From contig NZ_LR027855.1 in the NCBI RefSeq assembly GCF_900607235.1, positions 85,810-149,809 on the forward strand: a DNA stretch of 64,000 nucleotides, in the 5' to 3' direction. The notes below the pieces were generated by a model. That model worked only from the letters and a program-made list of their open reading frames with translations, had not been told where the DNA came from and ran no database searches. Positions 36,428 to 45,474 of this stretch are shown here, piece by piece (positions within the stretch are counted from its first letter, which is position 1; the number at the start of each line of letters is the position of its first letter). This DNA is from Olivibacter jilunii (GTDB taxonomy: Bacteria > Bacteroidota > Bacteroidia > Sphingobacteriales > Sphingobacteriaceae). The position numbers and the translations under genes were made by a program.

Positions 36428-37117
36428 ATGAATAGAATCGACAGACTTTTTGGTATTGTAACGTTACTTCAGTCACGCAGATATGTCGGAGTAGAGGCGA
36501 TCGCGGAAAAATTTGAAATTAGCACCCGAACAGTTTACCGAGATATCCGAGCAATTAATGAGCAAGGTATTCCTATCAGTTTTGAAGCGAACAAAGGTTA
36601 TTATATTGTTCAAGGCTACTTTCTGCCACCGATATCTTTCACAAATGACGAAGCCAATGCACTGATCCTTATGGAACGTTTTCTAGCGGGTTTCGCTGAT
36701 CGTTCTATACAAAAACACTATACCGCAGCATTAAACAAAGTCAAAAATGTAATGCGAGGTCAACAAAAAGAGCAATTGGAGTTCCTGAACGAGCATATTA
36801 AATTACAAATTCCATCCCGCCTCCAAAATGATTTTGAATATTTATCCACCATTCAGCATGCCATCACCAATAAATCAATCTTGCGTATCGATTATGAAAA
36901 GGAAAATGGTGAGCGAAGTTGTCGTGAAGTGGAAGCAATCGGACTTATTTTTTACGCCTTTAGCTGGCATCTCATCGCTTGGTGCCACCTTCGCCATGAG
37001 TATCGCGACTTCAGGGTATCAAGAATTAAAAAGTTGTTTGATCTAAAATGTCCTTTCAGAAAATCAGATCACATGCCAGTGGCTGACTTTATGAAGAAGC
37101 TACCTGTGGATTATTAG
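36428..37117 (+). CDS. WYL-domain transcriptional regulator (YafY-like)
   Basis: This 229-residue regulator has an N-terminal HTH_11 domain (RLFGIVTLLQSRRYVGVEAIAEKFEISTRTVYRDIRAINEQGIPIS) and a WYL-type sensor domain (SILRIDYEKENGERSCREVEAIGLIFYAFSWHLIAWCHLRHEYRDFRVSRIKKL). At 229 residues it is shorter than the usual 300 or more and seems to lack the C-terminal WCX extension. WYL proteins sense nucleic acids or small ligands. It is divergent from the acetyltransferase gene (98-bp gap) and converges on a nucleoside phosphorylase. The target is unknown. Confidence 0.92.
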   Translation: MNRIDRLFGIVTLLQSRRYVGVEAIAEKFEISTRTVYRDIRAINEQGIPISFEANKGYYIVQGYFLPPISFTNDEANALILMERFLAGFADRSIQKHYTAALNKVKNVMRGQQKEQLEFLNEHIKLQIPSRLQNDFEYLSTIQHAITNKSILRIDYEKENGERSCREVEAIGLIFYAFSWHLIAWCHLRHEYRDFRVSRIKKLFDLKCPFRKSDHMPVADFMKKLPVDY

Positions 37118-37137
37118 CTAAAAGTCGTATCCGGGAC

Positions 37138-37995
37138 TTAGAAATGCGCTAATACTAAACGTATTGCCTTTTCAACGGTCTTCTGCGGTTCTTTGCTAAA
37201 GACGCCCTCTAAGCGACTTGCCAATATCGCATTTACGGAAATCGCTTGATGGCCCAACGATTTAGCTAAGCCATATATACCCGCTGTTTCCATCTCTAAG
37301 TTGGCGATGCGCATTCCCTTATAACGGAAGGAACAAAGCTTGTTTAACAAATTCGTTTGGTGTTGTTCTGCACGTGTAACTCGCCCCTGCGGTGCATAGA
37401 ACCCCGGAGCCGTCAAAGTGATTCCTTGCGGAACGCCTTTGGCCAGTTGATGCAACAAATTGTCGGAACAAGCAGCCACATAGGGATGTATATATTGGGT
37501 TGATAAATGCGTTTGAAAGGCCGTCTGCAATTCCAATTCAACCGCAGCTTCTTCTTTTCGATAATAATGCAACAGCGGATCGAGCCCGATACCGAAAGTG
37601 GATATCAAAATGGAATCTAAAGGAATATCATTGTGTAGGGCACCTGATGTGCCAATCCTTATGATATTCAATGATCGTAACTGCGATTTAACTGTACGAC
37701 TACGCAGATCGATATTTACCAAAGCGTCGAGCTCATTTAATACAATATCGATATTATCTGTGCCGATTCCTGTTGAGATAACACTCAGCCTATTTTGTCC
37801 CACATAACCGGTATGTGTAATAAATTCTCGTTTACCTTTCTTCACTTCAATCCGATCAAAGTACTTGCTTACTTGACCAACACGGTCAGGATCGCCTACG
37901 GTAATAATGGTATCGCCCAAATCTTCAGGCAATAAATTCAAGTGGTAAACGCTGCCATCGGCATTCAATATAAGATCGGTATCCGTCATCTTCAT
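37138..37995 (-). CDS. Nucleoside phosphorylase (uridine phosphorylase-like)
   Basis: This 285-residue PNP/UDP-family enzyme cleaves nucleosides with phosphate. Conserved parts are VGDPDRVGQVSKYF at the N-terminus, STGIGTDNIDIVLNEL, IRIGTSGALHNDIPLDSILIS, and the substrate loop IANLEMETAGIYGLAKSLG. It is longer than UdP enzymes by about 30 residues. It is the last gene of a tightly spaced operon (ribD, EamA transporter, YigZ, this gene; gaps of 2 to 21 bp). Substrate preference cannot be read from the sequence. Confidence 0.9.
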   Translation of the reverse strand: MKMTDTDLILNADGSVYHLNLLPEDLGDTIITVGDPDRVGQVSKYFDRIEVKKGKREFITHTGYVGQNRLSVISTGIGTDNIDIVLNELDALVNIDLRSRTVKSQLRSLNIIRIGTSGALHNDIPLDSILISTFGIGLDPLLHYYRKEEAAVELELQTAFQTHLSTQYIHPYVAACSDNLLHQLAKGVPQGITLTAPGFYAPQGRVTRAEQHQTNLLNKLCSFRYKGMRIANLEMETAGIYGLAKSLGHQAISVNAILASRLEGVFSKEPQKTVEKAIRLVLAHF

Positions 37996-37998
37996 ATG

Positions 37999-38616
37999 CT
38001 AGGTGGTTCGCAGGTATTTTACTTTTACGTTCGTTAAATGTTGTAATTTACTTAAGGTATGATTGACTTGTGTTTGGCGGATCTCAAAAGTCAGTGAACA
38101 GTTATTATCGAAAGCCTGCTGCTGCACAATTAGATCGTCTTCTTTAACAATGCGCATCACATCATTCATCTGCATGTAATCGAAACTCACCTCATATACG
38201 TCATTGACTGTTTTTTCTATTATCCGGGCCTGACTGACGGCGTCTTGTGTAGCGCTTTTATAAGCATTGATCAATCCTGGAACGCCTAACAGTGTACCGC
38301 CGAAATAACGTACTACCACTACCATTAGGTTCGTCAAATCATGCGATAGAAGTACATTTAATATGGGGCGACCGGCCGTACCGGAAGGCTCCCCATCATC
38401 GTTTAAGCGGAATACGGAACGATCTGTTGTTAAACGGTAAGCCCAGCAGTGATGTCGTGCTTTCGGATGGAGATCTTTCACTTCGGTTATCACATTTTTG
38501 AGATCTTCCGGATCACTAAAAGGGTAGGCATAGGCAATAAATTTACTTCCTTTGTCCTTGAACAGACCTTCAGCCGGTTTTTCAATCGTTTTATAGGTAT
38601 CTTCAAATAAATTCAT
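37999..38616 (-). CDS. YigZ/IMPACT-family protein
   Basis: This 205-residue cytoplasmic protein has the UPF0029 domain (FIAYAYPFSDPEDLKNVITEV, HPKARHHCWAYRL, RLNDDGEPSGTAGRPILNVL, VVVRYFGGTLLGVPGLINAYKSA) and a C-terminal DUF1949-type region. The family is related to eukaryotic IMPACT and is linked to translation control, without a defined reaction. It is third in the operon starting at ribD, 3 bp from the nucleoside phosphorylase start. Confidence 0.93.
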   Translation of the reverse strand: MNLFEDTYKTIEKPAEGLFKDKGSKFIAYAYPFSDPEDLKNVITEVKDLHPKARHHCWAYRLTTDRSVFRLNDDGEPSGTAGRPILNVLLSHDLTNLMVVVVRYFGGTLLGVPGLINAYKSATQDAVSQARIIEKTVNDVYEVSFDYMQMNDVMRIVKEDDLIVQQQAFDNNCSLTFEIRQTQVNHTLSKLQHLTNVKVKYLRTT

Positions 38617-38637
38617 GAATAATAATTCGCTTAAAGC

Positions 38638-39501
38638 TTATAATAGGCCAATGATAATTACTGAGATCACTGCCAATACCAATCCAACTTTGTTTAAAGT
38701 ACTTAATTTCTCCTTAAACAGGAATAAACCAACAACTGCACCTACAACAATGACACCTATATTCATTCCTGAAAACACAACAGAAGGATTGTTTGGTAAA
38801 GCCTGATGAGCTTTCATATAAAAGAGGATATTTCCAAAGTTAAAAAGTCCCAGCCCCAATCCCCAAAGGGTTCCTGAAAGCGAAAATTTTTCCTTTTTGG
38901 TGCTTGCTAAAAAGCCGAGGTACAAAAACGACACCAAGGTACAGAGTACGAAAACCAAAAAAATCGAAGTTCTATACGAAACTGCTTGGTATTGGGCAAT
39001 ATGTTTAAAAAGAATATCGATTATTCCCATACCGAAAAATACCATCAGCGGATACTGCCAGGCATTTTTGCTTGTAAGGCTGTGTTGATTGCGTTTCTGC
39101 CATTTAATAGAGCATACGATGGCCGCTAATCCGATGGCTACGCCAAAAAGTTTGGTAGCACTTGGATGTTCATTAAAGATAAAGAATGCAGCCAGGAGTG
39201 GAATAAAAAGAGACAGACGTTGAGCCACTTCCGTTCGCACAATGCCCGAATAGCGTATAGATCCCGCAATGATAATAAAGAGGGAGGGTAGTAATAATCC
39301 CAATGCTAAATAGCTTATTAATGGCGCCTCTGCGATGGAAAAATTACTTAGATCGGGCTTCAGGTAATGGTAGCTCAATAAGACAGTCATCGGATAATTC
39401 CATGCAATCATTTGCAGGGTGTTAACCGAATAGCGCCTAGCCAATTTGATAATCACCGATACCGTGACGCTGCACAAAACACTTAAAAGGACTAAGAGCA
39501 T
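38638..39501 (-). CDS. EamA/DMT-superfamily membrane transporter
   Basis: This 287-residue integral membrane protein is predicted to have ten TM helices in two five-helix halves. Examples are MLLVLLSVLCSVTVSVIIKLA, YLALGLLLPSLFIIIAGSI, LFIPLLAAFFIFNE, and VSFLYLGFLA. It ends with LVLAVISVIIIGLL. The second half contains the EamA hallmark GMNIGVIVVGAVVGLFLFKEKL. Substrate is unknown; a metabolite exporter is typical of the family. It lies 2 bp downstream of ribD in the same operon. Confidence 0.88.
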   Translation of the reverse strand: MLLVLLSVLCSVTVSVIIKLARRYSVNTLQMIAWNYPMTVLLSYHYLKPDLSNFSIAEAPLISYLALGLLLPSLFIIIAGSIRYSGIVRTEVAQRLSLFIPLLAAFFIFNEHPSATKLFGVAIGLAAIVCSIKWQKRNQHSLTSKNAWQYPLMVFFGMGIIDILFKHIAQYQAVSYRTSIFLVFVLCTLVSFLYLGFLASTKKEKFSLSGTLWGLGLGLFNFGNILFYMKAHQALPNNPSVVFSGMNIGVIVVGAVVGLFLFKEKLSTLNKVGLVLAVISVIIIGLL

Positions 39502-39503
39502 CT

Positions 39504-40550
39504 CTATTTGTTAAAATAAACGGTAAGTGAATCATTCCCTATGTTTTCCTTGATTTGAGGTATAACCTGCAAACGGGGAGCGTCTAAACCATCCTTCCAA
39601 TAAGCCTGTCCTCTAAACACACGCGCTTCATCCCACAAACCCGCCTTTATAAATAGATTGAGCGTTTTTATACCGCCTTCAACAACAAGTGATTGAACAT
39701 CCATCAAGTGAAGCTGATATAGAATATTTTGTGGCAAATACCAGTCGAAATTTTCCAACGCAATCAACTTTAGTCTGTCTTGCCAATCGGTTTTTTTCGC
39801 GTTGAATACAATTGTTTCCGCTTCTTTATCAAACAAATGAAGATGAGGTGGGAGCGAAAGCTCTTTATCAATAACGATCCGTTTGGGATTTCTTCCAAAC
39901 CAGTGGCGGACAGTCAGTTGTGGATTATCGATCAACGCCGTATTGGCTCCTACCAAAACCGCATCTTCTTCGCTACGCCACCGATGGTTGACCACCTGTG
40001 CAGCGGAGCCCGTGATCCATTGCTGTTTTTCACCTTTAGGAGCAAAATAACCATTTGCTGTTTCTGCCCATTTTAGTATAACATAAGGTCGTTGGTGCTG
40101 CACCCGAGTAAAGAAACGACGGTTTACAAATTTTGCTTCTTCTTCCAGCACACCTTCAAGTACGTCAATTCCCGCTTCACGCAATTTGGCAATACCACGA
40201 CCGTTTACTTGTTCAAACGGATCGTTACAAGCAACAACCACTTGTTTTACTTGATGCTTGACGAGCAGATCGGCACAGGGGGGCGTTTTCCCATGATGGG
40301 AGCAAGGCTCTAAAGTAACGTAGACGGTCGATTCTCTCAATAGATCAGCAGCGTTTGGATAACGGTTAAAAACATCGGCAATAGCATTCGGTTCGGCATG
40401 GGCCTCTCCGTATTTTCGATGCCATCCCTCGCCAATGATGGTATCATGATGTACAACCAAAGCGCCAACGATCGGATTTGGACTGACACTACCCTGACCG
40501 AGCTCAGCGAGTTCCAGACAACGCCGCATATAGATTTCGTGATTAGGCAT
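39504..40550 (-). CDS. ribD: RibD: riboflavin biosynthesis deaminase/reductase
   Basis: This 348-residue bifunctional enzyme deaminates and reduces diaminohydroxyphosphoribosylaminopyrimidine in riboflavin synthesis. The N-terminal zinc deaminase has GEAHAEPNAI and EPCSHHGKTPPCADLL, giving the His and two Cys zinc ligands. The C-terminal reductase starts near 150 (RPYVILKWAETANGYF, then QWITG, SEEDAVLVGANTALIDNPQLTVR, SLVVEGG). I chose ATG 40550 (MPNHEIYMRRC) over an upstream TTG at 40556. It heads a four-gene operon divergent from prmC. A TAGGTTTG -7 element lies at 40554-40561. Confidence 0.95.
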   Translation of the reverse strand: MPNHEIYMRRCLELAELGQGSVSPNPIVGALVVHHDTIIGEGWHRKYGEAHAEPNAIADVFNRYPNAADLLRESTVYVTLEPCSHHGKTPPCADLLVKHQVKQVVVACNDPFEQVNGRGIAKLREAGIDVLEGVLEEEAKFVNRRFFTRVQHQRPYVILKWAETANGYFAPKGEKQQWITGSAAQVVNHRWRSEEDAVLVGANTALIDNPQLTVRHWFGRNPKRIVIDKELSLPPHLHLFDKEAETIVFNAKKTDWQDRLKLIALENFDWYLPQNILYQLHLMDVQSLVVEGGIKTLNLFIKAGLWDEARVFRGQAYWKDGLDAPRLQVIPQIKENIGNDSLTVYFNK

Positions 40551-40647
40551 GCACAAACCTAATGAATTTTAGTAGCTGTCGATCAATAGGCCGATTTTTT
40601 TTACAGTTTTATGTTATGTTGAGTGGAGTTTTAAATGATGAATGTTG

Positions 40648-40904
40648 CCTGCCTGTCGGTAGGCAGGAATGATGAGTGATGAATAAGTTTTTTTTGTGCA
40701 TTGCTAGGAAGTTTAAAGTGCGGATAGTTGAGTGGTGGAACAGGGAAATAGCAAGAAGACATAGGACAGGAAGAAAACTCGCAACGCACAACTAAAAAAG
40801 TCTTGATATCTACCTGCCTGCCGGTAGGCAGGTGTCTTGATACCTGATACCTCACGGCAGGCTTTTTACTTTTGAATTTTTACTTTTGAATTTTTACTTT
40901 TGAA
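40648..40904. repeat. Composite intergenic repeat with CTGCC palindromes and TTTTTAC/TTTTGAA heptads
   Basis: The 358-bp spacer between divergent ribD and prmC holds a palindrome near 40648-40668 with one arm mismatch. A second palindrome has perfect 8-bp arms, ACCTGCCT and AGGCAGGT (40812-40833). Six 7-nt words alternate TTTTTAC and TTTTGAA (40863-40904) and end 4 bp before the prmC ATG. The module reading ACAACTAAAAAAGTCTTGAT is shared with the spacer at 2.46 kb. No gene was found. Confidence 0.9.
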
Positions 40905-40908
40905 TGCC

Positions 40909-41769
40909 ATGCAACTCGAAGCCGTCAAAAAACGATTCATAGAAAAATTAGCTGTTTTATACGAAGCTACCGAAGCGGAAAGCATCTTTCTGATTGTGTT
41001 GGAGGATCTGTTGGGGTATAGCAGAAGAGACTTACTCCTTCACAAATCCATGAGCTTGAACGACGAGCAACTGGACCAGCTAGAAGATGCCGCCAGCCGT
41101 ATAAGTGCCGGTGAACCGGTTCAGTATATCATAGGACACACACCTTTTATGGGATTATCCCTCCATGTGAATCAACATGTCTTGATTCCTCGCCCCGAGA
41201 CCGAAGAACTTGTAGATCTTATCATTCAGGATTTAAAACTGTCCAATAGCTCGGAACCTAAACTAATAGACATAGGCACGGGTTCGGGCTGTATTCCAAT
41301 TGCTATTAAAAAGTATGTTAATCAAGCACAGGTTTACGCCTTGGATGTATCGGTTGAAGCACTGGCCGTAGCAAAGCAGAATGCAGCGGACAACCAATGC
41401 CCTGTTCACTTTATGCTGGCCGATATCCTGGAATGGGACATTATCTTTGCAGAAGAGGTTAAATTCGACGTGATTGTCAGTAATCCGCCTTACATCACCA
41501 ATAGCGAGCAGAAGGGAATGCATCCGAATGTATTACAATTTGAACCACATTTGGCTCTCTTTGTGGAAGATCAGGCACCGTTACTCTTTTATGAGACGAT
41601 TGCCGCATTCGCCTTAGCGCATCTGGAAAAAGGGGGGAAGCTCTATTTTGAGATCAATCGAAATTTCGGGCAGGAAGTAAAAGATTTACTAACAAAAAAG
41701 GGATTCAAAAATATCCTACTTAAACAGGATATACATGGCGCAGATAGAATGGTGAGGGCCAGCTTATAA
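40909..41769 (+). CDS. prmC: PrmC/HemK release factor glutamine methyltransferase
   Basis: This 286-residue enzyme methylates the GGQ glutamine of release factors RF1 and RF2. SAM-binding motif LIDIGTGSGCIPIAIKK and the catalytic motif VIVSNPPYIT are clear. The segment LIPRPETEELVDLII is typical of the family. The ATG at 40909 (MQLEAVKKRF) is preceded by a heptanucleotide array. Its stop codon at 41767-41769 is immediately followed by the ATG of the GH25 gene, so the two are probably coupled. Confidence 0.94.
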   Translation: MQLEAVKKRFIEKLAVLYEATEAESIFLIVLEDLLGYSRRDLLLHKSMSLNDEQLDQLEDAASRISAGEPVQYIIGHTPFMGLSLHVNQHVLIPRPETEELVDLIIQDLKLSNSSEPKLIDIGTGSGCIPIAIKKYVNQAQVYALDVSVEALAVAKQNAADNQCPVHFMLADILEWDIIFAEEVKFDVIVSNPPYITNSEQKGMHPNVLQFEPHLALFVEDQAPLLFYETIAAFALAHLEKGGKLYFEINRNFGQEVKDLLTKKGFKNILLKQDIHGADRMVRASL

Positions 41770-42558
41770 ATGAGTGCGACTAGAAGAAAGAGAAGAAAAG
41801 GAAAGAAAAAGAGTAGCGAAAGACCCACTCGCTGGAAATGGATATTAGCCCTGTGCTGTGGATTGGCATTAGCCTGCATTGCAGTCGTTAACCATTTTCT
41901 ATTCCATAAATGCACGCATTACGGCATTAAAATACCAGCAGGATACCATACACACGGCATCGATATATCCCAATATCAAGGTAAAATTGATTGGGATGCT
42001 TTATGTATGCCTCAGGATAGCGATATTCATATCTCCTTCGTTTATATGCGCGCCTCAATGGGGATGCGTACTGATAAAAAATTTAAAACCAACTGGCAAG
42101 AAGCAAAGGCACACGGTATAAAACGAGGTGCCTATCTCTTTTTTCATCCGAATAAAGACGGTGTAAAACAAGCAGAACTTTTTATTAAACGAGTGGGAAG
42201 GTTGGAAGGCTGTTTGCCTCCCGTTGTTGATATCGAAAAAACTTATCGTACCGATAAAACAGTTTTGAAAAAGCGTCTACAAGACTGTCTGAATACCCTG
42301 CACAACCACTACGGTATCCGTCCCGTTGTTTATACCTATACTACTTTTTACCGCGATTACCTGGGTGAAAAGTTTGATAAATACCCCTTATGGATTGCAC
42401 ATTACGAGCGTGAGGATAAACCTGATTATATCAATCGCCCGTGGGATATCTGGCAACATAGTGAACGCGGAAAAATCGCCGGCATCACTGAGTTCGTCGA
42501 CTTCAATGTCTTAAACTGCAATAATAATATTATGCCTTGTGAGGTTTGTGGTTATTAG
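41770..42558 (+). CDS. GH25-family lysozyme, membrane-anchored
   Basis: This 262-residue muramidase-type protein has a basic N-terminal tail (about 1-20), a TM segment (WILALCCGLALACIAVVNHFLF) and a GH25 domain (about 60-255). Family landmarks are HGIDISQYQGKIDWDAL (first catalytic Asp), GAYLFFHPNKDGVKQAELFIKRVG, PPVVDIEKTY with the second acid, IWQHSERGKIAGITEFVDFNVL. It probably sits in the inner membrane facing the periplasm and cuts peptidoglycan. The start abuts the prmC stop. A heptanucleotide array starts within its last codons. Confidence 0.9.
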   Translation: MSATRRKRRKGKKKSSERPTRWKWILALCCGLALACIAVVNHFLFHKCTHYGIKIPAGYHTHGIDISQYQGKIDWDALCMPQDSDIHISFVYMRASMGMRTDKKFKTNWQEAKAHGIKRGAYLFFHPNKDGVKQAELFIKRVGRLEGCLPPVVDIEKTYRTDKTVLKKRLQDCLNTLHNHYGIRPVVYTYTTFYRDYLGEKFDKYPLWIAHYEREDKPDYINRPWDIWQHSERGKIAGITEFVDFNVLNCNNNIMPCEVCGY

Positions 42559-42600
42559 TTGGTTATTAGTTATTGGTTGTTAGTTATTGGTTATTCGTTG
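42549..42600. repeat. Heptanucleotide array at the GH25 stop codon
   Basis: Words GTTATTA, GTTGGTT, ATTAGTT, ATTGGTT, GTTAGTT and ATTGGTT repeat in 7-nt steps from the final codons of the GH25 gene (stop 42556-42558) to about 42600. They are related, in reverse complement, to the AACTAAY array at 47774-47829. The remaining spacer to 42747 shows no feature. Confidence 0.85.
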
Positions 42601-42747
42601 GTTTGTGCTTTATCACTATTACTGAACCATCATTAGCCGTATAAAAACTACTCGACTAATTGACGATTTACAAGGTATAAATCATGGTAAGTACGCTTAA
42701 AACGCGAAACTACCTATCGCGATAGTAAGCCGACATTATCACATTGG

Positions 42748-44016
42748 CTAATCGGCTAATTTCTGACTCAACGATTCACCAAAAATAAACTTTCCCAAAT
42801 CCGGCTTCACCTTCTTTTCCCGTTTTAGCTCATGTTCATAAACCAACCTACCTAGGTTTTTCAGAAAAGGGTAGGTGACCTCTTCGTATTCATAAACACT
42901 ATCATTATAGATTTCGTTATTGTTGGATTGCACAACAGCTGTTAGCAGGAATTCGACACCGTTTTTAAAATCTACGATATAAGCGTTGTCGATATTGTAG
43001 CCGTAGGAATCACCATACTTATTGAAACTGCGGATACGACCATCCGGATGGACACCTTTTTCCCGACCGAAAAACAATAACTTACTATAGGTAGGCCAGA
43101 ATTCAGTGCTGTCATATTTAGGAAAATCGGATTCTTGTGGAAAACGCGACATATAGTAGTAGATGAAGCGATAGTCTTCATCCCTCAGATGAAATCGTTC
43201 TTTCTTCGGGAAGGCTTCTGGAAAAAGCAGTTTTTTCATGATCAGCTGCTGATCGGCTAGCGCATATGCATTGAGCCCTTCAAAGCTGTAGGGCTTATGA
43301 ATGAGACTGTCATTGGCATCCCTATAAGCTTTACCACGAATTAGATTTTGTAGATCCAAGGGGTAATCTTGCGGATCGTATTGGGCCGCTTGTTGATAGA
43401 TAAGCAGATCATCTTTATAAAAAGTAATTGGGTTCGTATGTTTCGCCCATTCACCCTTATCGCCAATCGCTAGGCGATTGATAATGCGACTATGACTGGC
43501 CCCATGTTTCTTCAAGCGGCGATTGATATCAGCCCGTCCCAAGAATTCGTAAAGACGATTGAAGGCATCGTTATCACTGGTCAGTAAGATTTTTTTGATA
43601 TAATGCCCGATACTGGGCAGTCCATTGGCGGAGGAAGAGTCGATCTCAACCCTTGTTTGTCTTTCCCAAGCGCTATCGATTTTCAGCGGGGTATTTTTAT
43701 CCAGTCCTTTAATTTTCAGCTCATTGATTTTCTCTAAGGCGAAGATAGATGCCGGGAGCTTAACCGTACTGGCGGGATAGAAATACCAGTTAGGATTTAA
43801 TCGGTAGCTAAAAGAAGTAAAATGTGGTTTATTATGTTTATCGCGATCTATTTGGGTATAAAGAATTTGCACCTGCTTTCGTTGCGGATCATCGAGAACA
43901 GCTTTAAAAAGTTCGGGATGACTTTCAATTAAATTCTTTAAAAATAGGGTATCCATCGGTTGGGCATAGATTTTATAAGAAATTAACAATAGGCAGAAAG
44001 GGAGCAGTATTTTCAT
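42748..44016 (-). CDS. Class A beta-lactamase-like serine hydrolase
   Basis: This 422-residue secreted protein has a signal peptide (MKILLPFCLLLISYKIYAQ). The active-site serine lies in YPASTVKLPASIFALEKI, an SxxK motif near residue 80, and a second motif SDN occurs in LTSDNDAFNRLYEFLGRADI (about 155). The third KTG motif is not obvious. This is the fold of class A beta-lactamases and penicillin-interacting enzymes. At 422 residues it exceeds true beta-lactamases by over 100 residues, so a peptidoglycan or other serine-hydrolase role is as likely as antibiotic resistance. It is monocistronic. Confidence 0.8.
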   Translation of the reverse strand: MKILLPFCLLLISYKIYAQPMDTLFLKNLIESHPELFKAVLDDPQRKQVQILYTQIDRDKHNKPHFTSFSYRLNPNWYFYPASTVKLPASIFALEKINELKIKGLDKNTPLKIDSAWERQTRVEIDSSSANGLPSIGHYIKKILLTSDNDAFNRLYEFLGRADINRRLKKHGASHSRIINRLAIGDKGEWAKHTNPITFYKDDLLIYQQAAQYDPQDYPLDLQNLIRGKAYRDANDSLIHKPYSFEGLNAYALADQQLIMKKLLFPEAFPKKERFHLRDEDYRFIYYYMSRFPQESDFPKYDSTEFWPTYSKLLFFGREKGVHPDGRIRSFNKYGDSYGYNIDNAYIVDFKNGVEFLLTAVVQSNNNEIYNDSVYEYEEVTYPFLKNLGRLVYEHELKREKKVKPDLGKFIFGESLSQKLAD

Positions 44017-44261
44017 CCGTATTCAGGTTTGTGCAACTAAGGTAACAAAAAACTCATAAACTTGCATACAAAATCAAAGCCTGGCAAGTATTACTTTTGG
44101 ATAATCATCCCGAATGGCTATTTTTGTCAACAGAAGGAAAATATCAGCTTATAGATCTAAGACAATATACACACCAATTAAATTTCAGCTTAAGAGTAGC
44201 AATTTTACTTGTTAAGCCGTTATAACAAGCATACAATAAAAATTCACCTTATAAACAACAA

Positions 44262-45368
44262 ATGAAGACAAAAATCAACTCTCTTTACCTAAGCTTATTA
44301 GCCGGAACCTTACTTACACTGGGAGCGTGTAGTAACAGTGATGACGATGTTGCTCCCATAGATCAACTTCCTGAAAACACCGGAATGTTCGTTTTAAATG
44401 AGGGGGCCTTTGGTGGGACCTCTAATTTAGGATTCTATAGCTATGGAACAAATCAATATAATAATAGCGCTTTCACTGGAAATTTAGGTTCTGGGGCAAA
44501 CGATTTGTTAGTATATGGAAGTAAGGTTTATATTTCCGTTACTGATGCAAACAAGGTTGTTGTATTAGATGCCAAAACGAGATCGGAATTAAAGGTGATA
44601 AACATATCATTACCTAGGTATCTACTGGCTCATAAAGGAAAAATATATGCTACTAGCCATGGAGAAAATAAATTGTTTGCCATTGATACTACGAGTAGTT
44701 TTTCCATAAATAGTGTTGCGGTTGGTAAAAGCCCAGAACAACTTACAACTACTAATGGAAAAATTTATGTAACCAACTCTGGATGGAGAGATGCGTTGAA
44801 CGGAGGAACTTACGACAACCATATATCTGTAGTAAATCCTACAACATTAACTATTGAAAAAGATATTGTTGTAGCAGAGAATATAAGCGCAATAGCTGCT
44901 GATACGACTAAGAATGTTTTATATGTAAATGCTTCTGCTATTTATAATGGTAGTCAAATTTCTAAACCTTCTAAATTATATATTGTTAATACAGCAAATG
45001 ATCAAGTTGAAGGAATGAGCTTTGGAGCAGAGAAAATTGTGGTAGTACCAGGCGTTAAAAAAGCATATTTGGTTAGTAGTAATCGGACCAATGATGGAAA
45101 AAACACCTTCTGTAGTTTAGATTTGGTTAGTAAGACAGTTCAAAATATCACGTTAAGTAACGTTAGCTTCGAACAACCTTATAGCTTAACTTATATTCCT
45201 GAAATTGCCCGCTTAGTGCTTGGTGATGCAAAAAATTATACCAGCAATGGGCAAATGTATGTTTTTGGTTTGTATCAATCCGGAGACTTAGGGCTTGAAT
45301 ATTTTACACCGGTAGGTGTTAATCCCGTAAAAGTCGGATTTACGTTCGGCTCATATGTAATGCGATAA
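44262..45368 (+). CDS. DUF5074-type beta-propeller lipoprotein
   Basis: This 368-residue lipoprotein has its signal ending LTLGACSNSDDD (Cys about 23). The mature N-terminus (NTGMFVLNEGAFGGTSNLGFY) is typical of DUF5074-like YncE-type proteins. Repeated strands such as VYISVTDANKVVVLDAKT, IYATSHGENKLFAIDT and IYVTNSGWRD indicate a seven-bladed YVTN propeller at the cell surface. Such proteins are often near heme or cobalamin receptors, but none is adjacent here. The codons are richer in A/T than flanking genes (for example many AAT, ATA and TTA codons), a possible sign of different origin. Confidence 0.85.
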   Translation: MKTKINSLYLSLLAGTLLTLGACSNSDDDVAPIDQLPENTGMFVLNEGAFGGTSNLGFYSYGTNQYNNSAFTGNLGSGANDLLVYGSKVYISVTDANKVVVLDAKTRSELKVINISLPRYLLAHKGKIYATSHGENKLFAIDTTSSFSINSVAVGKSPEQLTTTNGKIYVTNSGWRDALNGGTYDNHISVVNPTTLTIEKDIVVAENISAIAADTTKNVLYVNASAIYNGSQISKPSKLYIVNTANDQVEGMSFGAEKIVVVPGVKKAYLVSSNRTNDGKNTFCSLDLVSKTVQNITLSNVSFEQPYSLTYIPEIARLVLGDAKNYTSNGQMYVFGLYQSGDLGLEYFTPVGVNPVKVGFTFGSYVMR

Positions 45369-45474
45369 TTTTTTAAGTTTACTTTAATTTTAATAAAATG
45401 GATTGGTGTTTGATCAGTCCATTTTATTTTTACACCCTTGCCCATCTCTCCTCAATTCCCTATCTTCGTCTCCC

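Noticed and set aside
40609..40855. Two overlapping 60-74-codon frames with LPTGRQ motifs
   Set aside because: They are translations of the palindromic and heptad repeats, not genes.
42748..44016. Calling the serine hydrolase a true antibiotic beta-lactamase
   Set aside because: SxxK and SDN motifs are present but the protein is much longer than class A beta-lactamases and a KTG motif was not found.
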